Assembly (NCBI RefSeq): GCF_900070325.1
Contig: NZ_LN879430.1
Location: 1,233,379 to 1,297,378, forward strand
DNA length: 64,000 nt
Direction of reading: 5' to 3'
From: Herbinix luporum
GTDB taxonomy: Bacteria; Bacillota; Clostridia; Lachnospirales; Lachnospiraceae
Positions within the stretch are counted from its first letter, which is position 1, and every line of letters starts with the position of its first letter. The notes beneath the pieces were generated by a model. The model searched no databases. It was not told the DNA's origin and saw nothing but the letters and a program-made list of their open reading frames with translations. Positions 17,488 to 26,337 of the stretch are shown one piece after another. Made by a program: the position numbers and the translations under genes.

Positions 17488-18789
17488 GTGAAGAGGATAT
17501 ATATAGAGCAATTAATAAAATGGAATCAGACTGAAGATATAAGACCGGTCATGCTTACCGGTGCAAAAGGCGTTGGGAAAACATATCTAGCCTATGATTT
17601 TGCCAAAGCCTTTTTTAAAAATATTCTATATCTTAATTTTGAACATGACCCAAAAGCAGTTGACTTATTTTCTGATAAAGACCCGGGTAAACTATCGAAA
17701 AGATTATCTGAACATTTTTATTTGACTGCCTTGGATTCAGATGATAACTTTAATGAAGATAGGCTTCTTATATTAGATGAAATATCCTATTGTCCGGCTG
17801 CACTACACATACTGTCATCCTTACAGCAAGAAGGAGCATTTCCGCGAATAATTGCCATATCCAGTAGCCCCTTAAAGAAAGAAGAGCTTAAGCCATATTA
17901 TCATATTCCTATATACCCAATGCAATTTAGTGAATTTTTAACAGCTATAGGTAGTGAATGGTATATAGAAACCATTATAGCTCATTATAATTCTAATAAA
18001 AAGATACCTGATATTGTACATAAAGAACTTCTTAACCTTCATAATCTATATCTTCAAATTGGCGGTATGCCAAGTATTATCAATGAATATTTAAATTTTA
18101 ACAATATATCAAATATTCCCGAGCAACATAGCCATCTGATGGGAACTTATAGACACTATTTAAGTCTATTAAGTTCAGACAGTGAAAGCCTAAAAATGAA
18201 CCAAGTACTAGATTGCCTGCCTTTACAATTATTAAAAAGTAATAAAAAATTTCAATATAATTTAATTCGTAAAGGGACAACCCATGCCATGTACAAGGAG
18301 GCAATTCAAAGCCTATCTAATCAAAATTACATAATACCATGCTATAAAATGACAACAAAAGATCTTTCTAATATAGATAAGATCTTGGAAGAAGACAGGC
18401 TTAATGTCAATGAAATAACCAGTTTTAAGCTATATTTATCCGATGCAGGTCTGCTTCATTCACTATTATTAAAGGAAATTAAGACTACATTTAATAAAGT
18501 TGCTAGAAAAGCTCTTCTTGAAAATTATATTGCCACAACCCTTAAGGTCAATGGTTATCCCATATTTTTTTGGGAATCAGAATCCACGGCCAAGATTGAT
18601 TTTTTACTTTCCAATAAGGGAGAAATTATTCCATTAGAGATATTTTGTGATACCAATACCAGATCTAAAAGTATAAGTGTATTAAAGCAAAAGATTGACT
18701 TTCCTTATTCAATAAAAATATCTGAAAGAAATTTTGAATATTCAAATAATGTGAAGTATGTTCCCTATTATGCGGCTTTTTGCATTTAA
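17488..18789 (+). CDS. AAA family ATPase with DUF4143 domain
   Basis: A 433-residue protein of the archaeal-type AAA_14 plus DUF4143 family. Walker A GAKGVGKT is at 25-32 and Walker B LLILDEIS at 93-100; the C-terminal third contains the nuclease-like DUF4143 pattern KALLENYIATTL, FFWESESTAKIDFLLSNKGEIIPLEI. The role of these ATPases is not established. It starts with GTG 13 bases after rluD, and a strong terminator follows, so it closes the plus-strand transcript. It looks like a lineage-specific add-on. Confidence 0.88.
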   Translation: MKRIYIEQLIKWNQTEDIRPVMLTGAKGVGKTYLAYDFAKAFFKNILYLNFEHDPKAVDLFSDKDPGKLSKRLSEHFYLTALDSDDNFNEDRLLILDEISYCPAALHILSSLQQEGAFPRIIAISSSPLKKEELKPYYHIPIYPMQFSEFLTAIGSEWYIETIIAHYNSNKKIPDIVHKELLNLHNLYLQIGGMPSIINEYLNFNNISNIPEQHSHLMGTYRHYLSLLSSDSESLKMNQVLDCLPLQLLKSNKKFQYNLIRKGTTHAMYKEAIQSLSNQNYIIPCYKMTTKDLSNIDKILEEDRLNVNEITSFKLYLSDAGLLHSLLLKEIKTTFNKVARKALLENYIATTLKVNGYPIFFWESESTAKIDFLLSNKGEIIPLEIFCDTNTRSKSISVLKQKIDFPYSIKISERNFEYSNNVKYVPYYAAFCI

Positions 18790-18858
18790 AAGCTTATCTT
18801 CTTATAACTATTTATTTAATAGAAGCGATGAGCGTAAGGTTACATACTTTCACCTAGT

Positions 18859-18901
18859 AAATATAGGAGTTTGACTACTTTAGGGTTAAACTCCTATATT
18901 T
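18859..18901 (+). terminator. Intrinsic terminator after the AAA ATPase gene
   Basis: A 14-bp perfect inverted repeat (AAATATAGGAGTTT and its complement at 18888-18901) with a 15-base loop, then an A/T tract with six T in a row. It closes the long plus-strand run. The rest of 18790-19053 holds nothing I recognise. Confidence 0.8.
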
Positions 18902-19053
18902 AAAATTTTTTATCAATAATTATTCTTTATATGTATTTACATTTTTATATAAAATATACAAAAAAATAATAGGAATTTTATTAATAAACTCATCAAACAT
19001 AGATCCTTATAGATTCTTACTATAAATTGATGATATTTGTCCCCATTTAATCC

Positions 19054-19082
19054 TTGACTTTCTTTTTCTAGTACATTAGAAT
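19054..19082 (+). promoter_or_regulatory. Promoter of the blaI-like gene
   Basis: TTGACT (19054-19059), a 17-base spacer and TAGAAT (19077-19082). Transcription should begin near 19089, just ahead of two BlaI-type dyads, which fits autorepression. Confidence 0.7.
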
Positions 19083-19100
19083 GAACTTGCAGGCTATTAT

Positions 19101-19112
19101 CTACATTTGTAG
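19101..19112. promoter_or_regulatory. BlaI/MecI-type operator 1
   Basis: CTACATTTGTAG, a near-perfect dyad matching the TACA-N2-TGTA core recognised by BlaI/MecI/CopY repressors. It lies about 12 bases after the predicted transcription start of the adjacent repressor gene, so bound repressor would block promoter clearance. Confidence 0.7.
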
Positions 19113-19139
19113 TTTAGCCTATTTAAATTGTCTTAGATT

Positions 19140-19151
19140 CTACATATGTAG
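19140..19151. promoter_or_regulatory. BlaI/MecI-type operator 2
   Basis: CTACATATGTAG, a perfect 12-bp palindrome with the same TACA-N2-TGTA core, centred 39 bp from operator 1 and 30 bases before the repressor start codon. Paired operators are usual for this repressor family. Confidence 0.75.
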
Positions 19152-19180
19152 TCTATTTTTTTAAAGGGGTGTAACATATA

Positions 19181-19552
19181 ATGGCAAGGCCAGAAATCCG
19201 ATTACACGAAGGTGAACTTAATGTAATGGAGTTATTATGGGCTAACAAAGTTTTGGCAGCTCGAGATATTTCAAAAATTATCAAAGAATATATCGGATGG
19301 GAAAAGAATACTACATATACTGTAATCAAACGACTTATCGATAAAGGCGCCATCAAAAGAGAAGACCCAGGCTTTCTATGTCGTGCTGCAATATCAAAAA
19401 GAACAGTGCAAAATATTGAGACAAAGGCATTACTAGATAAATTATATAACGGATCCTTAAGTACCTTTTTAGCGGATTATTTAAAAAACCAAGATTTAAA
19501 CCGTGCAGAAATCTTGGAATTAGAACGAATATTAAGTGAGCAGAGATTTTAA
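19181..19552 (+). CDS. blaI: BlaI/MecI/CopY family transcriptional repressor
   Basis: A 123-residue winged-helix regulator. The N-terminal DNA-binding domain has the typical LHEGELNVMELLWANKVLAARDISKII and TTYTVIKRLIDKGAIKRED, and the C-terminal dimerisation tail with LSTFLADYL and LERIL. Two BlaI-type palindromes precede it. No beta-lactamase, BlaR1 sensor or copper ATPase lies next to it, so the regulon beyond itself is not visible here. In the family, BlaR1-type proteolysis or metal binding releases the repressor; which applies is unknown. Confidence 0.88.
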   Translation: MARPEIRLHEGELNVMELLWANKVLAARDISKIIKEYIGWEKNTTYTVIKRLIDKGAIKREDPGFLCRAAISKRTVQNIETKALLDKLYNGSLSTFLADYLKNQDLNRAEILELERILSEQRF

Positions 19553-19579
19553 TTTAAGAGATTAAATCTCTGTTTTTTT
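19543..19579 (+). terminator. Terminator of the blaI-like gene
   Basis: AGAGATTT at the very end of the coding region pairs with AAATCTCT (19564-19571), followed by G and seven T. The 5' arm overlaps the last codons and stop. Confidence 0.7.
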
Positions 19580-19814
19580 ATTTGATTTTTATAAAACTTC
19601 GGATGTTTATGATGATAAATTATGGAACAGCTTAGAGTAAAAAACAGTTTAGAAAGTGAGAGGATTTATCGGAGAAGAATTTACAAAACAACTCAGAAAA
19701 TGCAGGTTATTAGGGATAATAAAGGGAAAAATCAAATATAAATAATAAAACAGCGTAATCTAAATAGATATATAAAACTAAATAGTTATTTTGCCAACTA
19801 TTGAAAATGATCGT

Positions 19815-19850
19815 TATATAGATGCATGGTACTATATAGATGCATGGTAC
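19815..19850. repeat. 18-bp perfect tandem duplication
   Basis: Two exact adjacent copies of TATATAGATGCATGGTAC (19815-19832 and 19833-19850). Each copy contains the palindrome ATGCAT. It could be a slippage product or part of a decayed element; nothing else points to a function. Confidence 0.75.
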
Positions 19851-20055
19851 TTAAAAGCTAAACATATAATAATTCCATTAGTAAAATCAAAAAACATTCA
19901 AATAAATAGTTAAATAAATAGTTAAATTTAGTTTTATCTCTAGGAGATAGATTCACGATGAAAGAAACATGCAATATGACAGACATTAGAAAAAACATTA
20001 TTTAATGTTATTTTTTCACTAATTTAATGAATAAGTCCATAGATAGAAGGCTACT

Positions 20056-20103
20056 CCAACTATTCGCAAAACGATAGTTTAACGAATAGTTGGGTATGTT
20101 TTT
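20056..20103. terminator. Hairpin, likely terminator of the minus-strand unknown gene
   Basis: CCAACTATTCG (20056-20066) pairs with CGAATAGTTGG (20083-20093) over a 16-base loop. It lies about 30 bases beyond the stop of the minus-strand gene at 20124. A T-rich tract follows on the plus side (20097-20103); no run of T follows on the minus side, so its direction is uncertain. Confidence 0.5.
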
Positions 20104-20123
20104 ATACAATACTCTCGATTTTA

Positions 20124-20501
20124 TCAATTTAGCCGGTTTAAATACTTAAATGTATTTAAATCTATATTTTCTAATTTTACCTCATATTCTAATTCTAACA
20201 AATCCAAAATACTTCTTATCTTTATTATTAACTCTTCATTATTAACTTGAATATTCTTTAGCTTTTCAAAATCAAAATCATATTGAATAAATCTCATTGA
20301 CCAATCACAATTATCTTTGTTATCAAGAAATCCGCTGGCTATTTCATAAGTTGTTTCTTTATCAGAATCTGTTATATTGTTATTGTATAAAATAATTCCT
20401 TGAATGTAATTATCTCTTAGGAAAAAATCTTTTTTAGCCATTCCTTTTAAGTGAGGAAAATATTTAAGTTTGCTTTTTCTTCTGAAATCTATCAAAATCA
20501 T
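20124..20501 (-). CDS. Unknown protein, probably 5'-frameshifted
   Basis: The intact frame gives 125 residues rich in Lys, Asn, Ile and Asp; I recognise no domain. The ATG at 20501 has no ribosome site. The same frame stays open upstream with coding-like sequence (STKNIEVYALKESLYGIVKF), while a good GAGGTG site with an ATG 8 bases later (20584) begins a frame that ends after 11 codons. The two frames join at a run of six A (20554-20559). A single-base change or a -1 slip there would give one product of about 153 residues. Confidence 0.55.
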   Translation of the reverse strand: MILIDFRRKSKLKYFPHLKGMAKKDFFLRDNYIQGIILYNNNITDSDKETTYEIASGFLDNKDNCDWSMRFIQYDFDFEKLKNIQVNNEELIIKIRSILDLLELEYEVKLENIDLNTFKYLNRLN

Positions 20502-20787
20502 ATAAAACTTAACAATGCCATATAAACTTTCTTTTAATGCGTATACTTCTATGTTTTTTGTAGATAAAAGCCACTTAATAACATATAATAAACACCTCTA
20601 TAACGACATTAAAGTTATAATTTTATTTAATATTTATTTACAGATTTATTTACATTTAGCTGGTTAAAAAGCAATTTACGACGCACGCATGTTCGATTGT
20701 TAAATTGTTATCATATTATTAGTATCTAGTAAAATACCAGATAATTTATGGACTAGTTACTAACACTTGAACTGGTCAAATTAATAA

Positions 20788-21132
20788 CTATATTAGCCAC
20801 TCTTTCCATATTTCAGGCTTATATCCCACTGCTGCCTTTTTCCCGCTACGAACTATGGGGGTTTTAATCAATACTTGCTTTTCTAGCATTTTTTCTTCCT
20901 TATCCTCATCTGACAAATAAGTAAATAAGGCCAGAAGATTTTTATCCTTGCAATTTTCATCAAGCATATTTTGATAACCCCCTACTGCCTGCTTAATACT
21001 ATTAAATTCACCTTTGCTCATACCTTTATCAAGCAAATCAATAAACTGATACTTAATACCTCTTTCTTTAAAATAACGCTCTGCCTTCTTAGTATCAAAA
21101 CATTTCTTCTTTCCAAATATCTGTATATTCAT
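20788..21132 (-). CDS. ArsC/YffB/Spx-like thioredoxin-fold protein
   Basis: A 114-residue protein of the arsenate reductase-like family. Its N-terminus has the single catalytic cysteine (GKKKCFDTKKAERYFKERG, Cys11) and the C-terminus the family motif IKTPIVRSGKKAAVGYKPEIW. It lacks the CxxC of Spx, so a glutaredoxin-dependent reductase-like role (ArsC or YffB type) is more likely than RNA polymerase binding. An AGGAGAG site precedes the ATG. No ars operon is nearby, so arsenate resistance is not supported by context. Confidence 0.85.
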   Translation of the reverse strand: MNIQIFGKKKCFDTKKAERYFKERGIKYQFIDLLDKGMSKGEFNSIKQAVGGYQNMLDENCKDKNLLALFTYLSDEDKEEKMLEKQVLIKTPIVRSGKKAAVGYKPEIWKEWLI

Positions 21133-21177
21133 ATTCTCTCCTATTGTACAAAACTGTATTGCTGCCTATATAAATCT

Positions 21178-21837
21178 TTATATTCTTTCTGAATAATCCG
21201 ATCTATCTAATAAATTTCTACAAGCAAAAAACATAATGAATGCAATAAGCATACTAACAATTGTATAGGGCAGGGTTGATAAAAATATCAATGATTCCGG
21301 CAAAACATATACCGTTATTAAAACCGATGCTGCAACCCCAGGAGCTAATACAAGTATCAATAAATAAATACCAATAAAAACTTGAGCAATTTTATTTGGC
21401 TGATCATTAAGTAGCCTTTGATAAACAACACTTAGTCCAACAAACAAAAAGCCTGAAGCGCTATATGCCAGTGCCATAAATATACATTGTAGTATATCTA
21501 CTCCTCCTACCACAGCCATAATTCCAAAGATTAAAATCGAATCTACACAGGGCTTAAATATAGAAGAAGCACTGGCAGCAAGTATTTTTTTAAATGAAGA
21601 TTCCGGTATCATATAAATATAGGGTTTTAACAGCTCAGTTTTAAGCCTCCCGAATGTTGTTGTAAAATATTGCATATAGATTAAAGTGCCTAAGGTTATA
21701 TAAATACTGACTGTATTATGTTCTATAAATTTACTTGCAATTCCTACAGATATTGCAATAAAGATGCTATTACCGTCAATAAATATAAAACGGCTACTTC
21801 GCTTCATTTCCAAGAGATGTTTATAAACAAATGTCAT
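21178..21837 (-). pseudogene. Putative ABC exporter membrane protein, 5'-truncated remnant
   Basis: The 219 codons encode about five membrane helices and begin with YKHLLEMKRSSRFIFID, which in the putative-ABC-exporter family lies in the middle of a protein of roughly 540 residues. The same frame is open upstream to a stop at 21952-21954 and encodes linker-like sequence (RIKDAKEGRN, LHKGKGAM) that also fits the middle of that family. No start with a proper ribosome site exists, and the N-terminal half and the usual ATPase partner gene are missing. It is most likely a decayed gene. Confidence 0.65.
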
Positions 21838-22022
21838 AGCTCCTTTTCCTTTATGAAGCCCATGGTTTTCTTCTTTAATATTAATTTTTCGATTAGTATT
21901 AGTAGAGACATTTCTTCCTTCTTTGGCATCTTTTATTCTTTTAAAAATTACCTATTTCTATATTTGATATATTTGTGTATATAAATTATTACTATTAGGT
22001 TTACATAATAATATTATGTTAT

Positions 22023-23603
22023 CTACCTTTCTATATATTCAAAGAAATCAAAATCCGCTGCTCTTCTTTGACCTGATAAATCTTGGCAACATATTCCTAC
22101 AAATGCACCGGTAAATCTATTGGGTACAGTATATTCATCAGATAGAATACTGGCGTCAAAACTGCTACCTATTTTAATCCAGTCTTTACCGTCCTTAGAA
22201 TATGAAAATTGCAAGATATGATAATCTACTTCTACCCTAAGATATACTCTCTCCCATCCTTCTATAGATATCTTATCGCTTATGGGTTCGTCAAATACTC
22301 CTGCATCTTTCTTTACAATATCAATAATCTTTCCCTTCTCTTCATGCCAGCTAATATGCAGATAGTAAAAATTATTTGTATCATAATAAGCTGTAAGCCC
22401 TGCCATCTGTTGGAAGGTATCAGGTTCAAATTCTACCACTGTAGTTGCAGTATAGCAAAAGGCCTGCTGACGTCTTGCAATAAAGCTTTGATGAAATCTT
22501 GAACCTAATGAGCCACTTCCCCTAAGTCTTAAAAATCCTGGCCTTTCTGTTAGGGAATAAAACTCATCCCCTAGAGGCATTCTAAGGGTTTGATAATTAA
22601 TATTTAAATTACTAGTATCAAAATCATCTCTTGCCGGTTCTTCCTCCCACTTAACTTCCTCTAAATCCGGAGCCGGAACATGAACTTGAGGATGATTTCC
22701 CCCTGCTTCAAGGTATAGCCAATCATCTTCCCTCCATACCATTTTCTGAAGAGCAGTTTCTCTACCTAGGATACATCTTCCCCTGTTAGGAAGAGGCCGT
22801 CCGCATAGATGAGCCATATACCACTCACCATTTTGCGTCTCTACCAGACTGCCATGACCGGCTCTTTGAAGTTCTAGGTTGGCACCGGTCCAGGAGGTAA
22901 GAATAGGATTTTGTGGATGAAGTTCATAAGGTCCTTCTAGCTTTCTGGAACGGGCAAAGGTTACTGCATGTTTAAAGGTTGTACCCCCCTCAGCAGTCAT
23001 AAGATAATAATAGCCGTTTCTCTTATATATATGAGGGGCTTCCACCAGACCTAATTCTGTTCCTTTAAAAATATTTGTTATGGGCCCTACTAAACCTTTT
23101 TCCTTATGGGAATATTCCTGAAGTACAATACCGGCAAATTTATTTTTACCCTGCCTATGATCCCAAAGCTGGTTTACCAGCCACTTGCGTCCATCATCGT
23201 CATGAAACAATGAGGGGTCAAAACCGCTGCTGTTTAAATAAATCGGTTCAGACCAGTCTCCCCTTATATCTGTAGTAGTAACCAGATAATTATCAAGATC
23301 CCTTGGTCCTGCATATGTCCATAATTTTACGATGGTATAAATTAAATAAAAGACACCATTATCGTAGGATAAACATGGAGCCCACACACCTTCAGAAGAT
23401 GAGACACCTTTTAAATCCAGCTGTGACACTCTATTTAAGGGTCTTGCAATAAGTTTCCAATTAATTAAGTCCCTTGAATGATAAATCTGGACTCCGGGAA
23501 ACCATTCAAAGGTGGATGTAGCAATATAGTAGTCATCTCCTACTCTTAGAATGGATGGGTCAGGGTTAAAACCTTTTAAAACAGGATTTGTAATCTTTTT
23601 CAA
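22023..23603 (-). CDS. GH43 beta-xylosidase
   Basis: A glycoside hydrolase of 526 residues, the length of XynB-type beta-xylosidases that release xylose from xylo-oligosaccharides. The five-bladed propeller catalytic domain occupies about 1-310, with catalytic residues Asp15 (FNPDPS), Asp129 (GFDPS) and Glu188 (VEAPH). A concanavalin-like beta-sandwich follows (about 330-526, with GDEFYSLTERPGFLRL). There is no signal peptide, so it acts in the cytoplasm on imported oligomers. It starts with TTG behind AAGGAGG. It complements the exported GH10 xylanase at 51837. Confidence 0.93.
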   Translation of the reverse strand: MKKITNPVLKGFNPDPSILRVGDDYYIATSTFEWFPGVQIYHSRDLINWKLIARPLNRVSQLDLKGVSSSEGVWAPCLSYDNGVFYLIYTIVKLWTYAGPRDLDNYLVTTTDIRGDWSEPIYLNSSGFDPSLFHDDDGRKWLVNQLWDHRQGKNKFAGIVLQEYSHKEKGLVGPITNIFKGTELGLVEAPHIYKRNGYYYLMTAEGGTTFKHAVTFARSRKLEGPYELHPQNPILTSWTGANLELQRAGHGSLVETQNGEWYMAHLCGRPLPNRGRCILGRETALQKMVWREDDWLYLEAGGNHPQVHVPAPDLEEVKWEEEPARDDFDTSNLNINYQTLRMPLGDEFYSLTERPGFLRLRGSGSLGSRFHQSFIARRQQAFCYTATTVVEFEPDTFQQMAGLTAYYDTNNFYYLHISWHEEKGKIIDIVKKDAGVFDEPISDKISIEGWERVYLRVEVDYHILQFSYSKDGKDWIKIGSSFDASILSDEYTVPNRFTGAFVGICCQDLSGQRRAADFDFFEYIER

Positions 23604-23844
23604 AGCAAGTCCTCCTTCTAATGTGATAGATTAGTAGCGTTTTCATTATACCATACAAGTCATAAAGCTACAATTTTCCACCATCTAAAAACTATTTATT
23701 TCCCTATTTCCAGTAATTTAATAATGAATAGAATTTTCAAGTACCCTATAATAAAAAAGGAAAATAAGTCAGTATGAGTAATATTATGTTTATTACTGAT
23801 TTATTGTGTAACTTAAAGACCTGTATAGTTAGGAGGATCTTCTA

Positions 23845-24828
23845 ATGAAGAAAAAGTTTAGGTACATAACTTATGCACTGGCTGGGCTTGCTATAATCTC
23901 AGCATTACTTATTACAAAAGATAAACTTACCGCAGAAGCTGCCAATAACATTTATTTAAATGAAACTAATCTTACATTGGAGCTTGGAAGATATAGAACT
24001 CTTAAAGTAAAAGGAACTAATAAAAATGTATCTTGGAAATCCGCTAATCCCCGTGCTGCTACCGTATCAAGTAATGGTAGAGTTACAGCAAAAGGTTGGG
24101 GAAAAACTAAGATCTATGCTACCGTAGGAAATAAAACCTTAACCTGTAATGTTACCATTGTTCAGATGAATAAAAAAAATGTAACCTTAGCAGTTAATAA
24201 AACAAGTCAACTTACCCTATGGGGAGCTAATGACACTGTTACTTGGAAATCAAGTAATAATAAGGTTGCAACAGTATCTGATACAGGTTTAGTAAAGGCA
24301 AAAAGTGTCGGTGAAGCTACTATTACCGCCACCTTTAACGGCAAAAAAATAAGCAGCCAGATAAATGTTGTGGAACTTAATACTGATAAGGTTGTTCTTG
24401 AATACGGTGGTATGTTCGATGCTACCCGTTCTAATTTTGGTACCGTTAAAACCCTTAAAGTTATCGGATCACAAGATAAAGTAAGCTGGACTAGCAGTAA
24501 TAAAAATGTTGCTACTGTTAACAGCAGTGGTAAGGTTACAGCCAAAGGCCCCGGTAATGCAACAATAACTGCAAATATAAACGGTGCTAAGATTACCTGT
24601 AATGTTAAAGTATTGCAAATGTCTTTTAGTAAACTAGAACTTAGTAAGGGAGAAAACTTTTCCCTTAATGTTCTTGGAACTGATAGCCCTATATTATGGT
24701 TTTCTAATAAAAAATCTGTAGCTATCGTATCAGAAGATGGAGTTGTAACTGCAAAAAACAAAGGTACAGCTAAAATAATTGCCGAAGTTGACGGTATACT
24801 TGTAAGAAGCATTGTTACCGTAAAATAG
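23845..24828 (+). CDS. Secreted protein with four bacterial Ig-like (Big_2) repeats
   Basis: A 327-residue protein. The N-terminal membrane/signal segment (about 8-32) ends in AEAA, a likely cleavage site. Four repeats of about 70 residues follow, each with the Big_2 pattern V-W-S-N-V-A-T-V-G-V-A-G-A-I-A (for example ATVSSNGRVTAKGWGKTKI, ATVSDTGLVKAKSVGEATI). There is no sortase motif, catalytic domain or SLH domain. These domains serve as stalks or binding modules on cell-surface proteins; here they form the whole protein, so its role is unknown. AGGAGG lies 10 bases before the ATG. Confidence 0.9.
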   Translation: MKKKFRYITYALAGLAIISALLITKDKLTAEAANNIYLNETNLTLELGRYRTLKVKGTNKNVSWKSANPRAATVSSNGRVTAKGWGKTKIYATVGNKTLTCNVTIVQMNKKNVTLAVNKTSQLTLWGANDTVTWKSSNNKVATVSDTGLVKAKSVGEATITATFNGKKISSQINVVELNTDKVVLEYGGMFDATRSNFGTVKTLKVIGSQDKVSWTSSNKNVATVNSSGKVTAKGPGNATITANINGAKITCNVKVLQMSFSKLELSKGENFSLNVLGTDSPILWFSNKKSVAIVSEDGVVTAKNKGTAKIIAEVDGILVRSIVTVK

Positions 24829-24837
24829 TAAAATAAT

Positions 24838-24890
24838 AAACTGTCTCCTAATTATACTTGGTATAAAAATCGTATAATTGGAGACAGTTT
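24838..24890. terminator. Bidirectional intrinsic terminator
   Basis: A long inverted repeat: AAACTGTCTCCTAATTATAC (24838-24857) pairs with the complementary arm at 24872-24890 apart from one bulge. T-rich flanks occur on both strands. It separates the convergent Ig-like and symporter genes. Confidence 0.88.
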
Positions 24891-24897
24891 TAATTTA

Positions 24898-26157
24898 TTA
24901 GCTTTTATTTTTGGCTTTTAACCAGTCCTTTCCGTCAACAAATCTTGCTACTAACATGGCACATACCGTATTTCCAGAAGAATTTAAAAGGGTTGCAGGG
25001 GCATCTATTATAGTCCCTATTACTACAATAACCGGTAAGGCAGCAGGAGGAAAACCATAAACACTTAAAATAAGCATTTCTCCTATCATTCCTCCCCCGG
25101 GTATGGCACCCATAACCGCACCGACCAATAAACTTACGGCCAGTATTGAGAAAAACATCGGAAGGTTGTTAAAATCTTTACCGAAAAGTCCGAACAGAAA
25201 TACAATCTTTAAAACTCCTCCGATTACGGAACCATCCTTGTGTGTATTAACTCCCAAAGGAATTACGGTTTCAGCAATATCATTAGGAATTCCTATTTTT
25301 TTTGCAGCTTCAAGATTAACCGGTATAGAAGCCGCACTAGAGCAGGTGGCAAGGGCTGTTACAGCCGGAGCAATAGCATTTTTCCAATAGGCTTTTATTC
25401 CCTGCTTACCCCCTGCCACATAGGCATAGATGGTGAAGAATAGAAAATAGTAAATGATAGTTAAAGCTAAATATAAGAGGAAAACTTTCAGATAACCTTC
25501 AAGTATTTGCCTTCCCAATTGTCCTATCATGGAAGCAAAATAACAAGCAAGGCCAAAGGGTGCATAATACATAATAATTTTAATCATATTCATCATAATA
25601 ACTGAACAAGCATTTATAAAATCTTTTACTATATTTGCTCTTTCTTTAGCCATTGCAATGGCAATTCCGCATATAATTGATATTACAATTAACTGAAGCA
25701 TATTGCTTTTAGTAAATAATTCGGAAAAATCACCGACTGTCACGGTTTTAACCAATTGCATAGGCAAGGAAAGCTTTTTTGCGTCTTCACTTATATCTTC
25801 CTCACTAGCCTGTAAGATGTTTTCAAGGGCCTGCTCGTTCATTCCTTTTGTTGGATTAATTATATATACACTTGCCATAGATAAAAGTGCCGATAATATG
25901 GCTGTGGCTGCAAATACCAGTACAATACTTAGCATGATTTTTCCCAGTCGTCCCATACCTCCCATATTAGCTATGGAAGATGTTACACTAAAAAATACTA
26001 AGGGTACAATTAATGTAAAAATCAAATTAAGAAATATCTGTCCAAAAGGTTCTAGCACCTTAGCGTCTGGACCTAGAACAAGTCCTAGAATTCCCCCGAC
26101 TATAATTGAAGATAACAATACTAAGGACATGGCATAATTTTTTATAAAATTCTTCAT
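24898..26157 (-). CDS. Dicarboxylate/amino acid:cation symporter (DAACS family)
   Basis: A 419-residue transporter with eight membrane helices and two re-entrant loops. Family features are GPFGQIFLNLIFTLIVPLVFFSVT-like text near residues 35-60, the serine-rich loop TALATCSSAASIPV, NTHKDGSVIGG in helix 7 (in place of the commoner NMDGT) and IPGGGMIGEM. It imports acidic or small neutral amino acids with Na+ or H+. The altered helix-7 motif suggests a substrate other than glutamate, perhaps serine/threonine or cystine; this is inference. It is divergent from the AraC regulator gene. Confidence 0.88.
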   Translation of the reverse strand: MKNFIKNYAMSLVLLSSIIVGGILGLVLGPDAKVLEPFGQIFLNLIFTLIVPLVFFSVTSSIANMGGMGRLGKIMLSIVLVFAATAILSALLSMASVYIINPTKGMNEQALENILQASEEDISEDAKKLSLPMQLVKTVTVGDFSELFTKSNMLQLIVISIICGIAIAMAKERANIVKDFINACSVIMMNMIKIIMYYAPFGLACYFASMIGQLGRQILEGYLKVFLLYLALTIIYYFLFFTIYAYVAGGKQGIKAYWKNAIAPAVTALATCSSAASIPVNLEAAKKIGIPNDIAETVIPLGVNTHKDGSVIGGVLKIVFLFGLFGKDFNNLPMFFSILAVSLLVGAVMGAIPGGGMIGEMLILSVYGFPPAALPVIVVIGTIIDAPATLLNSSGNTVCAMLVARFVDGKDWLKAKNKS

Positions 26158-26337
26158 AAGATTCCTCCCAAAATAGTATTCTTAATCTTATTATACTTGC
26201 ACTATTTACTAATTTTATTGCAGTTTATGTTAAATATATTGCAAATACTGCTCTATTCAATTACACTATAATTAAGTTTTAAAGAAGAAAAAGGTATTAA
26301 TTATTAATAATAGAAAATAATTCTAAGGAGATTTAAA

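Larger units (their letters stand above)
19580..20123. other. Gene-poor accessory stretch
   Basis: About 540 bases without a convincing gene. It contains the 18-bp tandem duplication at 19815, a direct repeat of AAATAGTTAAAT near 19910, a 15-codon ORF at 19958-20005 with AGGAG 11 bases upstream that ends inside a small AACATTA/TAATGTT hairpin with a T run, and a larger hairpin at 20056-20093. Very high A+T and repeats suggest an eroded insertion, but no gene relic can be named. Confidence 0.4.

Noticed and set aside
19622..19741. 39-codon plus-strand ORF with basic residues
   Set aside because: It lacks a ribosome site and a recognisable relative; the composition could be chance in AT-rich DNA.
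19815..19850. Insertion-sequence ends
   Set aside because: The 18-bp repeats are tandem, not inverted or flanking a gene, and no transposase relic is nearby.
20788..21132. Spx transcription regulator
   Set aside because: It has one N-terminal cysteine rather than a CxxC pair, and its C-terminal motif fits ArsC/YffB better.
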